NCBI GenBank assembly: GCA_903883945.1
Contig: CAISCV010000122.1
Location: 1-63,660, forward strand
Length of the DNA: 63,660 nt
Reading direction: 5' to 3'
Source of the DNA: an uncultured Chitinophagaceae bacterium
Lineage (GTDB): Bacteria; Bacteroidota; Bacteroidia; Chitinophagales; Chitinophagaceae
The notes beneath the pieces are model-generated. The model was not told the origin of the DNA. It saw nothing but the letters and a program-made list of their open reading frames with translations, and did not search any database. Made by a program: the position numbers and the translations under genes. Shown piece by piece: positions 36,052-45,183 of this stretch. Numbering within the stretch: the first letter of the stretch is position 1; the number at the start of each line of letters is the position of its first letter.

Positions 36052-39000
36052 TCTTTTTGTCGTTTTTAATTATTTCTATTTTGAGCAAAGTATCATTAAT
36101 ATCAATTTCGATGCCTTCGTTTAATTCTGTCACCCAATCGAGACTATCTGCCAAAATTTCCGTGCAAATATATTCTTTAAACGGTTCAATACTATCTTTC
36201 AAATTCACATTAGTGCGTAACTTGACAAAAATGCGATCTGTAAGGTCAAAATTGCTCTCTTTTCTGATGTTTTGTATCCTGTTTACCAACTCTCTGGCGT
36301 TACCTTCATCTTGTAGTTCCTTTGTAATAGTGATATCCAGTGCCACCGTTACGCTGCCTTTGCTCGCAACACTCCATCCTGGAATGTCTTCTGCAGCAAT
36401 ATCAACTTCATTAATCAGGATGATTACTTCTTCTCCTTCAATGTTCAGTGCAATCTGACCATCCTTTTCAATGGCAGCAATTTCGTGTTGGGTAAAGTTC
36501 ATGATGGCCGCATTAACTGCCTTCATCTTTGCACCCATTCTTGTACCCAATGCCTTAAAGTTTGCTTTTACTTTCTTCTTGATAACCCCTTCTGTATTGG
36601 TTAGGTATTCAAATTCTTTTACGTTTACTTCCGCTTTAATTAGGTCTTCAATTTTTTCAAGTTGTTCTTTCATCTTTGGATTAAGAACAGGTACCATCAC
36701 CTTTTGCAATGGCTGACGAACCTTGATATTTACTTTCTTTCGGATAGACAGCACCAACGAAGAAGTATCTTGTGCCAACTGCATCCTTTCCTCCAAATCA
36801 GTATCTATAGCTGCTTCGTTATGTGTAGGGAATAATGCATGATGCACACTTTCTGCCTCGAAACGATTGGTAATAGCATTCAAATTCTGGAATACCGCAT
36901 CACTAAAGAATGGAGAAATTGGTGCCATCAATCTTGTCAATGTTTCCAAGCACTCATACAATGTTTGATACGCTGCAATCTTATCTCCCTCGTACTCACC
37001 TTTCCAGAACCGACGACGACAAAGACGCACATACCAATTACTTAAATGCTCATCTACAAATTCTTCCATCAAACGACCGGCCTGTGTAGGCTCGTAATCG
37101 TCCATTGCCTCGGTAACTTTCTTTATCAACGTATTTAGTGAAGACAATATCCAACGGTCAATCTCTGGTCTTTCAGCCAAAGGAATGTACGCTTCCTTAA
37201 ATGCAAAGCCATCCACATTGGCATACAAAGCAAAGAATTGATAGGTGTTATATAAAGTTCCAAAAAATTTACGTTGCACTTCCTGGATGCCTGCCAAGTC
37301 GAACTTTAAGTTATCCCACGGACTAGCATTGGTTATTAAGTACCAACGGGTGGCATCTGCTCCGTATTTACCAATTGTATCGAATGGATCTACCACATTA
37401 CCCAAACGCTTACTCATCTTGTTGCCATTCTTATCAAGCACCAAACCATTAGAAACTACGGCTTTATAAGCCCTTCCATCCACTTTATCGGAAGGAATAC
37501 CAGCTTCTTTCAATACATCAACAACGCTTTCTTTTATCAACGAACCGATGGCATGAAGCGTGTAAAACCAACCACGTGTTTGATCAACTCCTTCGGCAAT
37601 AAAGTCTGCAGGATAATTATTGGCAAACAATTCTTTATTCTCGAAAGGAAAATGTTGTTGTGCATAAGGCATCGCGCCACTATCAAACCAAACATCTATC
37701 AAATCTGGGACACGCTTCATTATTTTCCCGTTAGAGGAGAAAATAAATATCTCATCTACAAAAGGCTTATGTAAATCATCTGTTTTAAATCTGAATATCG
37801 GCTGAGTAATAATATAGTCTACATTTGCTTCAGAAACTGCTCCCACATCATCACGGTTAAGCGTAGGGATAATGTGCGTAGGGTTGGAGAGTGCGGAATC
37901 GCTACCAACATCTTCAGTTTCCTTTTTCTTTTTAAAGCCCGTCACCAACCAATTATAATCCTCATCATGCAAAAATTCAGATATAATAACAATATAATGT
38001 TCGGACTGTAATTCTACTCGCTTAGCTTTTTCTGGACCATACTCCCTAACTATTTCTCCCTTCGCAATCGTATAAGTGATGCCATCAAAAACTTCGTCAA
38101 TCGTTAAGCCTGCAAATTCTGGCAGGTTTGCAATCTCCCATTTTCTTTTTGCAATTATTTTACTCGTACCATATCCTCCTTCAAAATCTTTATGTTCGTT
38201 GTCTTCCTTACCCCAAAGAAAATGGATAAACCCATTATGAATATCTGGTCTACACATGGCAAACTCTACATCCTTATGATTCTTTTGCTGACACTCAAAT
38301 GCCTTCTTTCCCAAGAAAATCTCTCTATCTGCATCATATAGTTTTATCCTTTCTTCCGATAGATAAAATTCATTTGCAGACTTAATCACCTCTTTTAGTT
38401 CAGCCACGCTGCCTATTATCTTCTGTTCGCTGCCATCCTCTGTTTTCCAGATAGGCAATGGCGTTCCCCAAAAGCGGCTACGGCTCAGGTTCCAATCCAC
38501 CATATTCTCTAGCCAGTTACCAAACCGTCCTTCGCCCGTGCTCTTCGGTTTCCAGTTGATTGTCTTATTCAAGTCTATCATCCGTTGCTTGATAACCGGA
38601 TCTGTCGTTTTGATAAACCAAGCATCCAATGGATAATACAATATTGGCTTATCGGTACGCCAGCAATGCGGATAGCTGTGTTCATATTTCTCTACCTTAA
38701 AGGCACGGTTCTCTTTTTTCAGCATCACACAGATGTCCACATTTACGTCTGCATAGTTAGGGTCGTCCTTATAATTCTTTACATATCGGCCACTAAACTC
38801 TCCCAATCCCTCTACAAACTTACCTTGCCTATCCACCATGGTCAGGATGCCGATGCCATATTTCTTACCAACCTTATAGTCATCCGCACCAAAAGCAGGA
38901 GCCGTATGAACGATACCCGTACCATCTTCGGTAGTAACAAATGAGTCGCACAATACACGGAAAGAATCTCCACCAGTTTCCTGATTGGCTTCGTAAGGCA

Positions 39001-39982
39001 TCAATTGTTCGTAGCGACATTCCTCAAGGTCTTTACCTTTAAACTCCGCTAATATCTTCCAAGGAATAATCTTTTCCCCTTCCTTATAAGCATCAAAATC
39101 TCCATTATCACCTTCTGCCTTTACATATTTAGCCAAAAGATTCTTTGCCAAAATAATGTTCACAGGAAGGTATGTATAAGGATTAAAAGTCTTTACCAAC
39201 ACATAATCAATCGTTGGACCAACTGTCAATCCTAAATTGGAAGGAAGCGTCCAAGGAGTTGTTGTCCATGCAGTGAAAAACACTTCTTCTCCATTGGTAG
39301 CATCAAACAAAAACTGACTCTTTTCATTCTTGATTGCTTTGAACATAGCAATTGCCGAAGTGTCCTTCACATCTTTATAAGTACCCGGCTGGTTCAACTC
39401 GTGGCTACTTAAGCCCGTTCCTGCCGCAGGACTATAAGGCTGGATGCTTACACTTTCGTACAACAATCCTTTCTTATACAGCTCGCTCAATATCCACCAA
39501 AGACTTTCAATATAGTTATTCTCGAAGGTGATATAAGGGTTATTCAAATCGACCCAATACCCCATTTTACGGGTTATATCATCCCATTTATCCTTGTAGC
39601 GCAATACGGCTTCACGGCATTTTTGGTTATATTCCTCCACGCTAATCTTCTTGCCAATATCTTCTTTGGTAATGCCTAATTCCTTTTCCACACCCAATTC
39701 CACAGGCAATCCATGCGTATCCCAACCGCCTTTACGCTTTACCTGAAACCCTTGCATAGTCTTATATCGGCACACCAAATCCTTCAAAGTCCTGGAAATC
39801 ACATGATGAATGCCCGGCATACCGTTGGCACTTGGAGGCCCCTCGTAAAACACAAAAGGCACAGCACCCTCCCTTATAGAAACACTTTTCTCGAACGCTC
39901 CTGTTTCATCCCACGATGCCAATACTTCCTTTTCTATATTGGGTAGATTAAGCCCACCAAAATCTTTGTATTTATCGCTCAT
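36038..39982 (-). CDS. ileS: Isoleucyl-tRNA synthetase with a large internal insertion
   Basis: 1314 residues, clearly longer than the ~1110-1150 usual in Bacteroidota. The HIGH-type motif is GMPGIHH (54-60), editing-domain segments lie around 230-400 (TAWTTTPWTLPSN, VHTAPAFGADD), and the KMSKS motif is KMSKR near 855. The anticodon-binding and C-terminal domains follow. Between the DWNLSRSRFWGTPLPIW core (~496-512) and DDLHKPFVDEIF (~735) there are about 200 residues where relatives have a short linker. Part of the insert (about 584-685, FIHFLWGK through YNWLVTGFKK) resembles barnase/EndoU/ColicinE5-type nuclease domains of phage and toxin proteins. The essential synthetase motifs are intact. 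Confidence 0.93.
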   Translation of the reverse strand: MSDKYKDFGGLNLPNIEKEVLASWDETGAFEKSVSIREGAVPFVFYEGPPSANGMPGIHHVISRTLKDLVCRYKTMQGFQVKRKGGWDTHGLPVELGVEKELGITKEDIGKKISVEEYNQKCREAVLRYKDKWDDITRKMGYWVDLNNPYITFENNYIESLWWILSELYKKGLLYESVSIQPYSPAAGTGLSSHELNQPGTYKDVKDTSAIAMFKAIKNEKSQFLFDATNGEEVFFTAWTTTPWTLPSNLGLTVGPTIDYVLVKTFNPYTYLPVNIILAKNLLAKYVKAEGDNGDFDAYKEGEKIIPWKILAEFKGKDLEECRYEQLMPYEANQETGGDSFRVLCDSFVTTEDGTGIVHTAPAFGADDYKVGKKYGIGILTMVDRQGKFVEGLGEFSGRYVKNYKDDPNYADVNVDICVMLKKENRAFKVEKYEHSYPHCWRTDKPILYYPLDAWFIKTTDPVIKQRMIDLNKTINWKPKSTGEGRFGNWLENMVDWNLSRSRFWGTPLPIWKTEDGSEQKIIGSVAELKEVIKSANEFYLSEERIKLYDADREIFLGKKAFECQQKNHKDVEFAMCRPDIHNGFIHFLWGKEDNEHKDFEGGYGTSKIIAKRKWEIANLPEFAGLTIDEVFDGITYTIAKGEIVREYGPEKAKRVELQSEHYIVIISEFLHDEDYNWLVTGFKKKKETEDVGSDSALSNPTHIIPTLNRDDVGAVSEANVDYIITQPIFRFKTDDLHKPFVDEIFIFSSNGKIMKRVPDLIDVWFDSGAMPYAQQHFPFENKELFANNYPADFIAEGVDQTRGWFYTLHAIGSLIKESVVDVLKEAGIPSDKVDGRAYKAVVSNGLVLDKNGNKMSKRLGNVVDPFDTIGKYGADATRWYLITNASPWDNLKFDLAGIQEVQRKFFGTLYNTYQFFALYANVDGFAFKEAYIPLAERPEIDRWILSSLNTLIKKVTEAMDDYEPTQAGRLMEEFVDEHLSNWYVRLCRRRFWKGEYEGDKIAAYQTLYECLETLTRLMAPISPFFSDAVFQNLNAITNRFEAESVHHALFPTHNEAAIDTDLEERMQLAQDTSSLVLSIRKKVNIKVRQPLQKVMVPVLNPKMKEQLEKIEDLIKAEVNVKEFEYLTNTEGVIKKKVKANFKALGTRMGAKMKAVNAAIMNFTQHEIAAIEKDGQIALNIEGEEVIILINEVDIAAEDIPGWSVASKGSVTVALDITITKELQDEGNARELVNRIQNIRKESNFDLTDRIFVKLRTNVNLKDSIEPFKEYICTEILADSLDWVTELNEGIEIDINDTLLKIEIIKNDKKNGNK

Positions 39983-40227
39983 AAATCCTTTATAAAATTA
40001 GCTGTAGGCAAGTGCCTCCTACTTTTTTAATGGCTGCGAAGGTATTAATAATTAATAATTGATAGGCTATAATTGATTGGGGGTGTATGTTCCTTAATTC
40101 TTAATGCAGTTAGGCTTTCGTCTTAGTTGCGAGAGCGCATTAATAGACACAAATAGTATTAATGTAAAAATGAAATTAATTCACATTGTAGATGCTACTG
40201 TCGTTATTAAACAATACATGACTGCTC

Positions 40228-41133
40228 CTAAAATTTTTGTACTATCCCTTGCTTTACAGTTTCAATGGATTGCTTTCTAGTATCAGCCAATAAATTAATA
40301 AATCCGTATTCGTGATTGTATTGCTGTCCGTTTATCAAAATCCATTTCAAGAAATTAGCCACTTCTTTGTTGGGATTGTTCTTATTGTAAAGCACATGTA
40401 CCTCTTCTATCAACAACTTCGGATTGTTCGTTTTCTCAGCATAAGTCAATACATCATCTAGTGTGGCATATATCCTTTCGTTGGCATCAATCTTTCCATT
40501 CTCATTAAAATCTATCGGCACAATGGCAATGCTGTCTATTAATTTACGAGTCTTTAGGTCATAAATAAAGCCGAGGTTATTATATGATATACCGTTTACA
40601 TCTTGCTTCACAGCATTTAATAAGTCTTTGTCATCACCCACAATAGGAACGCCTTTAATGTCCTTCTGTTCGCTACCAAAATGGTTGGCAAACGATTGAG
40701 AGGCACAAGCATTCTGTTTGCGTTTATAAACAGTAAACACGGCATCGGAAGCAATATTACTAGTACTGGTTTCCCCAAAATAGACCTGCTTAAACGTGGC
40801 ATCATTAAAGCCTTTTTCTTGTAATGTAACCACATCTGATCGATTACTATTCACCACTGGAAGCTGTACATACCGACTAATGGTAATAGCAGTCTTGCCT
40901 GCTTTTATATCTGTAGTTGCTAATCTGTGCGACACAATAGATATATCTACACTGTCAGCTGTTTGTTTACTATTTAATATAAAATGAAGGTTAGGATGTT
41001 GCATGCTATATTCATCTATCCACTTTTGAAATAGCGGATAGGTTAGTCTTGTTCCAGCAATGTGGATAGTACTTTGTTGTGCAAATACACCAATGCTAGC
41101 AAGCATTGATAAGGTGACTAATATCTTCTTCAT
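40228..41133 (-). CDS. PstS-like periplasmic substrate-binding protein
   Basis: 301 residues from the ATG at 41133, which begins a clean signal peptide (KKILVTLSMLASIGVFAQ); the longer frame to 41208 is rejected. IHIAGTRLTYPLFQKWIDEY (as AGTRLTYPLFQKWI), SIVSHRLA and VYFGETS match the PBP-like/PstS fold that binds oxyanions. No ABC permease or ATPase genes follow, so its partner is elsewhere or it works alone. Its place at the end of a sulfatase cluster suggests a role with sulfate or a sulfate ester, but phosphate cannot be excluded. Confidence 0.7.
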   Translation of the reverse strand: MKKILVTLSMLASIGVFAQQSTIHIAGTRLTYPLFQKWIDEYSMQHPNLHFILNSKQTADSVDISIVSHRLATTDIKAGKTAITISRYVQLPVVNSNRSDVVTLQEKGFNDATFKQVYFGETSTSNIASDAVFTVYKRKQNACASQSFANHFGSEQKDIKGVPIVGDDKDLLNAVKQDVNGISYNNLGFIYDLKTRKLIDSIAIVPIDFNENGKIDANERIYATLDDVLTYAEKTNNPKLLIEEVHVLYNKNNPNKEVANFLKWILINGQQYNHEYGFINLLADTRKQSIETVKQGIVQKF

Positions 41134-41244
41134 ACTAATTATTCTATGTTTAATTAAAAAAGTTGTAGGTGATAATGAAAGCTTTTTATCTATTAAAACG
41201 CTTTTCACTTAAACCCTACAACTTATAACTTAAAACCTATTCTA

Positions 41245-43095
41245 CTATTTCTTCCTCGCCGCATCCTCGGCCGACTTCTTTGCTAAAGCCTTGCGTTTTT
41301 CCGCTACATCAACCCAATCAATAAATGGATATAAGTCGTATTTCTTAGCCTGTACTTCAAATAATGCCTTTAATTCTGCCAACTTCTTAGGATACTTAGC
41401 CGCCAAGTCTGTATTTTCGGTAAAGTCTTCCTTAAGGTTGTATAATTCCCAGGTGTCTTTACTAAAATCACCATGTGGCTGCGTTTTTCCTACAGTGAAG
41501 TTTCCTAATTCTACGTTATCAGGGTAGTGTGCTGCACCAGCTTTCCAACCATCCGCATAGATTGCCCTTGCACCAAAGATATAATAGTGCTGTATCTTGT
41601 GGGTTGCAGGCGCTTTTGCATCATGAACAGAATAAAACAAAGACTTCCCTTGTAAAGTATCTTGTTTGATGCCACGTATTTGTGCAGGTGCTTTCACGCC
41701 TACAAAATCAAGCGTTGTTGGAAGGATATCTATTACGTGGCCATATTGTGTACGTATTTCTCCCTTTTCTTTTACTCCATTTGGATAAAAAACAATTAAT
41801 GGGTTGTGTGTGCCACCTTCTGCATTGGCATCTTGTTTCCAGAATTTGAAAGGTGTGTTACAAGCCTGTGCCCAGCCCAATGGATAGTTGGCAGAACCTT
41901 CTGGCGTGCCTATCTCACCAATTTCTTCTATGTTCCTTTTAATGTAATCTTCTTCGATTGAGGTGGCAGGTGGGTTCTTTTTACCATCAATAAAACCATG
42001 TACTGTACCTTCTTTACTTGCACCATTATCGCCAATCATCACAAATACTACTGTATTTTCCAACTGGTTAATCTCTTTTAAGTAATTAATTACACGGCTT
42101 ACCTGATAGTCAGTATAGGTGAGGTAACCCGCATAAACTTCCATAAAACGAGCATACAATTTCTTCTCCTCATCTGGTAAGTTATTCCATTCTTTAATGC
42201 GTGGGTTACGTGCAGGCAACACAGCATCGGCAGGTATCACACCCAAACGCTTTTGGTTTTCAAAAACCTTAGTACGATATACATCCCATCCCTCATCAAA
42301 CTTTCCTTTGTATTTGTCGCTCCATTCTGTAGCCACTTGGTGCGGTGCATGAACCGCCGCAGGGGCATAGTACAAAAAGAACGGCTTGTCTGGTGCAGCT
42401 GCCTTCTGTTTTGCGATATAGCTGATGGCTTTATCGGTCAGTTGCTCACTAAAGTGTCTGCCATCGGGTTTTATGTGGGTGTTATCTTCCACTAAATCAG
42501 GCTTATACTGATCGGTTTGAGAACCTAAGAACCCAAAGAAGTGCTCGAAGCCTTTACCGCTTGGCCATCTATCGAAAGGACCTGCATCAGTAGCGTCTTC
42601 ATCGGGTGTTAACCCAAACTTGCCTACTTCGAAAGTGTTGTAACCATTGTCTCTTAGTATTTCTGCAATGGTTCCTTTAGTTGGTGGAATACGACCATCA
42701 TATCCTGGGTAACCAGCAGACATAACGGTATGTGCAAATCCGCCCATGTGTACTGAATGACTGTTTCTTCCGGTTAATAAGGCAGAACGGGTAGGCGCAC
42801 AGATAGCACAGGTATGGAAGTTGGTATACTTCAAACCGTTGTTGGCAAGACTATCAAAAGTAGGCGTGTTGATAAGCCCGCCAAAGCCACTGATAGCTCC
42901 ATAGCCCACATCATCCAGCAATATCCAAACAACATTAGGCGCACCCTTTGGTGCTTTTGGTACAGATGGATACCACTCTTTCGAGTCGGCTGAGGTTTTA
43001 CCAACCACACCGTGAAACGGTTCTTTTGATTGCGCATTAACAGCGGCTACACCAGCCAATAAGAAGACAGACGCAGCGATTAATTGTTTGTACAT
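41245..43095 (-). CDS. Exported formylglycine-dependent arylsulfatase (1)
   Basis: 616 residues, signal peptide about 1-21 (ending VNAQ). The S1-family core has VVWILLDDVGYGA with metal Asp pair, the active-site signature CAPTRSALLTGR where Cys99 becomes formylglycine, then GKFGLTPDEDA, HAPHQVATEW and VMIGDNGASKEG. It hydrolyses sulfate esters in the periplasm. It is the most diverged of three paralogues. The activating enzyme (FGE or AtsB type) is not in the window. A vapBC pair on the other strand separates it from the rest of the cluster. Confidence 0.92.
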   Translation of the reverse strand: MYKQLIAASVFLLAGVAAVNAQSKEPFHGVVGKTSADSKEWYPSVPKAPKGAPNVVWILLDDVGYGAISGFGGLINTPTFDSLANNGLKYTNFHTCAICAPTRSALLTGRNSHSVHMGGFAHTVMSAGYPGYDGRIPPTKGTIAEILRDNGYNTFEVGKFGLTPDEDATDAGPFDRWPSGKGFEHFFGFLGSQTDQYKPDLVEDNTHIKPDGRHFSEQLTDKAISYIAKQKAAAPDKPFFLYYAPAAVHAPHQVATEWSDKYKGKFDEGWDVYRTKVFENQKRLGVIPADAVLPARNPRIKEWNNLPDEEKKLYARFMEVYAGYLTYTDYQVSRVINYLKEINQLENTVVFVMIGDNGASKEGTVHGFIDGKKNPPATSIEEDYIKRNIEEIGEIGTPEGSANYPLGWAQACNTPFKFWKQDANAEGGTHNPLIVFYPNGVKEKGEIRTQYGHVIDILPTTLDFVGVKAPAQIRGIKQDTLQGKSLFYSVHDAKAPATHKIQHYYIFGARAIYADGWKAGAAHYPDNVELGNFTVGKTQPHGDFSKDTWELYNLKEDFTENTDLAAKYPKKLAELKALFEVQAKKYDLYPFIDWVDVAEKRKALAKKSAEDAARKK

Positions 43096-43223
43096 ATTTA
43101 TTGTTTTGCTCCCAATATCTTAATTTAATTGGGAAATGATAAAACTGTTTGTTTGAATAACCGTGAAATTTATAATTGTTATATCTCTTAACTATTCTCT
43201 ATATATTTACAAAAAACAATAAG

Positions 43224-43391
43224 ATGGTCATCGAGATAAAAAAAGATACGCCGCCGGAAGAGGTAAAAAGGATACTTGAGCAGATTAAGTCTGAATGCAA
43301 AAAGAAAGTTGCCTTATCTGATTTCTTTGGTAAGCTACCCAATATTGGGGATGGATTAGCCTACCAAAAGAAAGTAAGAAATGAGCGATAA
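43224..43391 (+). CDS. Putative VapB-type antitoxin
   Basis: 55 residues from the ATG at 43224 (KTDTPPEEVKRILEQ-type N-terminus: MVIEIKKDTPPEEVKRI). The longer frame upstream adds an unlikely hydrophobic tail. It ends KKVRNER and overlaps the PIN-domain gene by 11 bases. Short proteins with EVKRILEQIKSECKKK followed by a PIN toxin gene fit type II antitoxins. No DNA-binding fold can be assigned with confidence. Confidence 0.65.
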   Translation: MVIEIKKDTPPEEVKRILEQIKSECKKKVALSDFFGKLPNIGDGLAYQKKVRNER

Positions 43392-43752
43392 CTCCTATTT
43401 AATTGACACCAACATTTTAATATATGCCTTATACGGTAGTGAGTTTATAAATCAGTATGTTCAATCAAGCCCTTTTATTTCTTTCATAACTGAAATTGAA
43501 ATTCTTGGACAAATAAATATTGAACAAACAGAGTTAGAAACCAGACAAAAAGCACTCGATTTCTGCACAATCATACCCTTCTCAAATATCATTAAGAAAA
43601 GAACTATTTTGCTAAAACAAATGTATCGGCTGAAACTACCCGATGCCATCATTGCAGCCACTGCAATAATTGAAGGTTATTCACTCGTTTCGGCAGATAG
43701 GGGACTAAAGAAAATTAGTGAATTGTCTTTAATACTGCTAGAAGTTTCTTGA
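43381..43752 (+). CDS. vapC: PIN-domain toxin, VapC family
   Basis: 123 residues. The PIN acidic quartet is visible: Asp in YLIDTNILIYAL, Glu in ITEIEILGQ, Asp in KLPDAIIAATAI and Asp in LVSADRGLKK. VapC toxins are Mg2+-dependent RNases, often cutting tRNA. It overlaps its antitoxin. The pair sits antisense between two minus-strand sulfur-region genes, with a 125-base repeat-rich gap before the next. Confidence 0.88.
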   Translation: MSDNSYLIDTNILIYALYGSEFINQYVQSSPFISFITEIEILGQINIEQTELETRQKALDFCTIIPFSNIIKKRTILLKQMYRLKLPDAIIAATAIIEGYSLVSADRGLKKISELSLILLEVS

Positions 43753-43765
43753 AAATTCCATTTGG

Positions 43766-43875
43766 TTTAACCCCCAAGTCCACTAAGGTTAAAACCACAA
43801 GCATCATAAGGAAAATAAACAACCAAACTATCCTCGTGTTCCTTGTGAAAAACCTTAGTTTCCTTTGTGGTTAAA
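43766..43875. repeat. Imperfect inverted repeat, Bacteroidota filler type
   Basis: The left arm 43766-43801 (TTTAACC, ACTAAGGTT, CACAAG in order) matches the reverse complement of the right arm 43842-43875 in the same landmarks. Phrases such as CTTTGTGGTTAAA and CTTAGTTTCCTTTGTGG recur between genes in Bacteroidota genomes. It fills the gap between the convergent vapC and hydroxylase genes. Confidence 0.6.
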
Positions 43876-43877
43876 CC

Positions 43878-44939
43878 CTACGCAACCGTCAATTTTCCAT
43901 CATATCCTGGCACTTCATCTCCTACCTCAGGACCATTCTTTGCCAACTCACTACCTTCCTTTTTCGACTTGAATAATGGCCACAGAAACTGTGCATACCA
44001 CTCTTCTGCCTTGTAATGTTTTAAGCCATAAGACACTGGGAACTTACGTGTGATGATACCTGTTTTAAATATTACATCCCATATGAAAAACATATTACCA
44101 AAATTGCCTTTGTAGTATCCCACACCATCGTCTGAGGTATCTGCGTGGTGTGCATGATGGGTAGCAGGGGTAGAGATTAGGCGCTCTAGCACCCAGGCAA
44201 ACGGGTGCAATACTTTGTATTTATAAAATGGTTTATCCCACGCTATGCTTGAATGTGCCGATAAGGTAATGATAGACTTTATTACTAACGCAAATAATGC
44301 CGAGTAGCCCAGACCCAGATAAACAAGCGTTGCAGTGAGATATATCTGTGAGAAGAATACGGTGTAAATAAAGTTTTGTCTGCCCGCCATTGCCATACCC
44401 ATATAAGGGGCTGAGTGGTGTGTGCGGTGGAAACGCCACAACAAAGGCAATTGATGGTGCAGGCGATGATACCAGTATTGGGTTAAGTCGTCGGCAACGG
44501 CAATCAAAAAGAAGCCGCCCCAAAACGGTACCCATGTAAAGATATTGGCCGAATGTGGTAATAAATAAGGTAACACCGTAAGGGTAAACCAACCCGTTAC
44601 AGGCGGTAATAATAGCTTGGGTGCCACAAAGCATACAATATCAATCTTGCGCTCACTACTCTTCCATTTGTTTTCGTACAATCCAAAAGCAAACTCTACG
44701 ATGCCTAATACTAAAGTAAAGGCTATAAAACCCCATGCATTCAATCCCTTTATGCCAGGTTCTATCACCTTAAGAAACTGAGGTGCTTTATCAGCTTGTG
44801 ATTTGGGCGGGTTGAGCCAGGGCGTTGCTCCAGTAAAATGAAAATACGCTATTAAAACCAATACAGGTAGTGCATATAGAAAAAGACTTAGTCCGATATC
44901 CTTCGTAATTTTCTTTGCTAAAGTGTTGTTTAGTGCCAT
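43878..44939 (-). CDS. Sterol desaturase / fatty acid hydroxylase family membrane protein (1)
   Basis: 353 residues with about five membrane helices. Three His clusters of the non-haem di-iron family are present: HRLHH, HRTHH and HHAHH. It is an integral inner-membrane oxygenase; substrates in the family include sterols, fatty acids, carotenoids and alkylglycerol ethers. The substrate here is unknown. It follows a 40-residue membrane peptide by 15 bases. Its place in a sulfatase cluster suggests work on a lipid made or released under sulfur limitation, but that is inference. Confidence 0.82.
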   Translation of the reverse strand: MALNNTLAKKITKDIGLSLFLYALPVLVLIAYFHFTGATPWLNPPKSQADKAPQFLKVIEPGIKGLNAWGFIAFTLVLGIVEFAFGLYENKWKSSERKIDIVCFVAPKLLLPPVTGWFTLTVLPYLLPHSANIFTWVPFWGGFFLIAVADDLTQYWYHRLHHQLPLLWRFHRTHHSAPYMGMAMAGRQNFIYTVFFSQIYLTATLVYLGLGYSALFALVIKSIITLSAHSSIAWDKPFYKYKVLHPFAWVLERLISTPATHHAHHADTSDDGVGYYKGNFGNMFFIWDVIFKTGIITRKFPVSYGLKHYKAEEWYAQFLWPLFKSKKEGSELAKNGPEVGDEVPGYDGKLTVA

Positions 44940-44954
44940 GTTTATTTTGTTTTA

Positions 44955-45077
44955 TTAATGAAGAAATTGTTTTATTAAATACAAACCGCCTCCAAGTAAA
45001 ACCAATGGAAGGATGATAGCTGCAATACTGATAGCTATCTTTTTGGTGAGGATGATGATGTCTTGTAGTGTTATCAT
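44955..45077 (-). CDS. Small single-helix membrane protein
   Basis: 40 residues, too short for routine calling. It starts MITLQDIIILTKK, then one long hydrophobic helix (IAISIAAIILPLVLLGGGLY), ending LIKQFLH. It sits 15 bases before the hydroxylase gene in the same direction, so translation is probably coupled. It might be a small subunit or regulator of that enzyme. No family is recognised. Confidence 0.6.
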   Translation of the reverse strand: MITLQDIIILTKKIAISIAAIILPLVLLGGGLYLIKQFLH

Positions 45078-45183
45078 ATTTATTTGTTTTATACCTGTTT
45101 AATCTATTTTACGCTTACCTTTTATTACGCGTATTCTTATTTATCTTAAGATGAATACCTCTTTTTGTATCTAAAAAATAATT

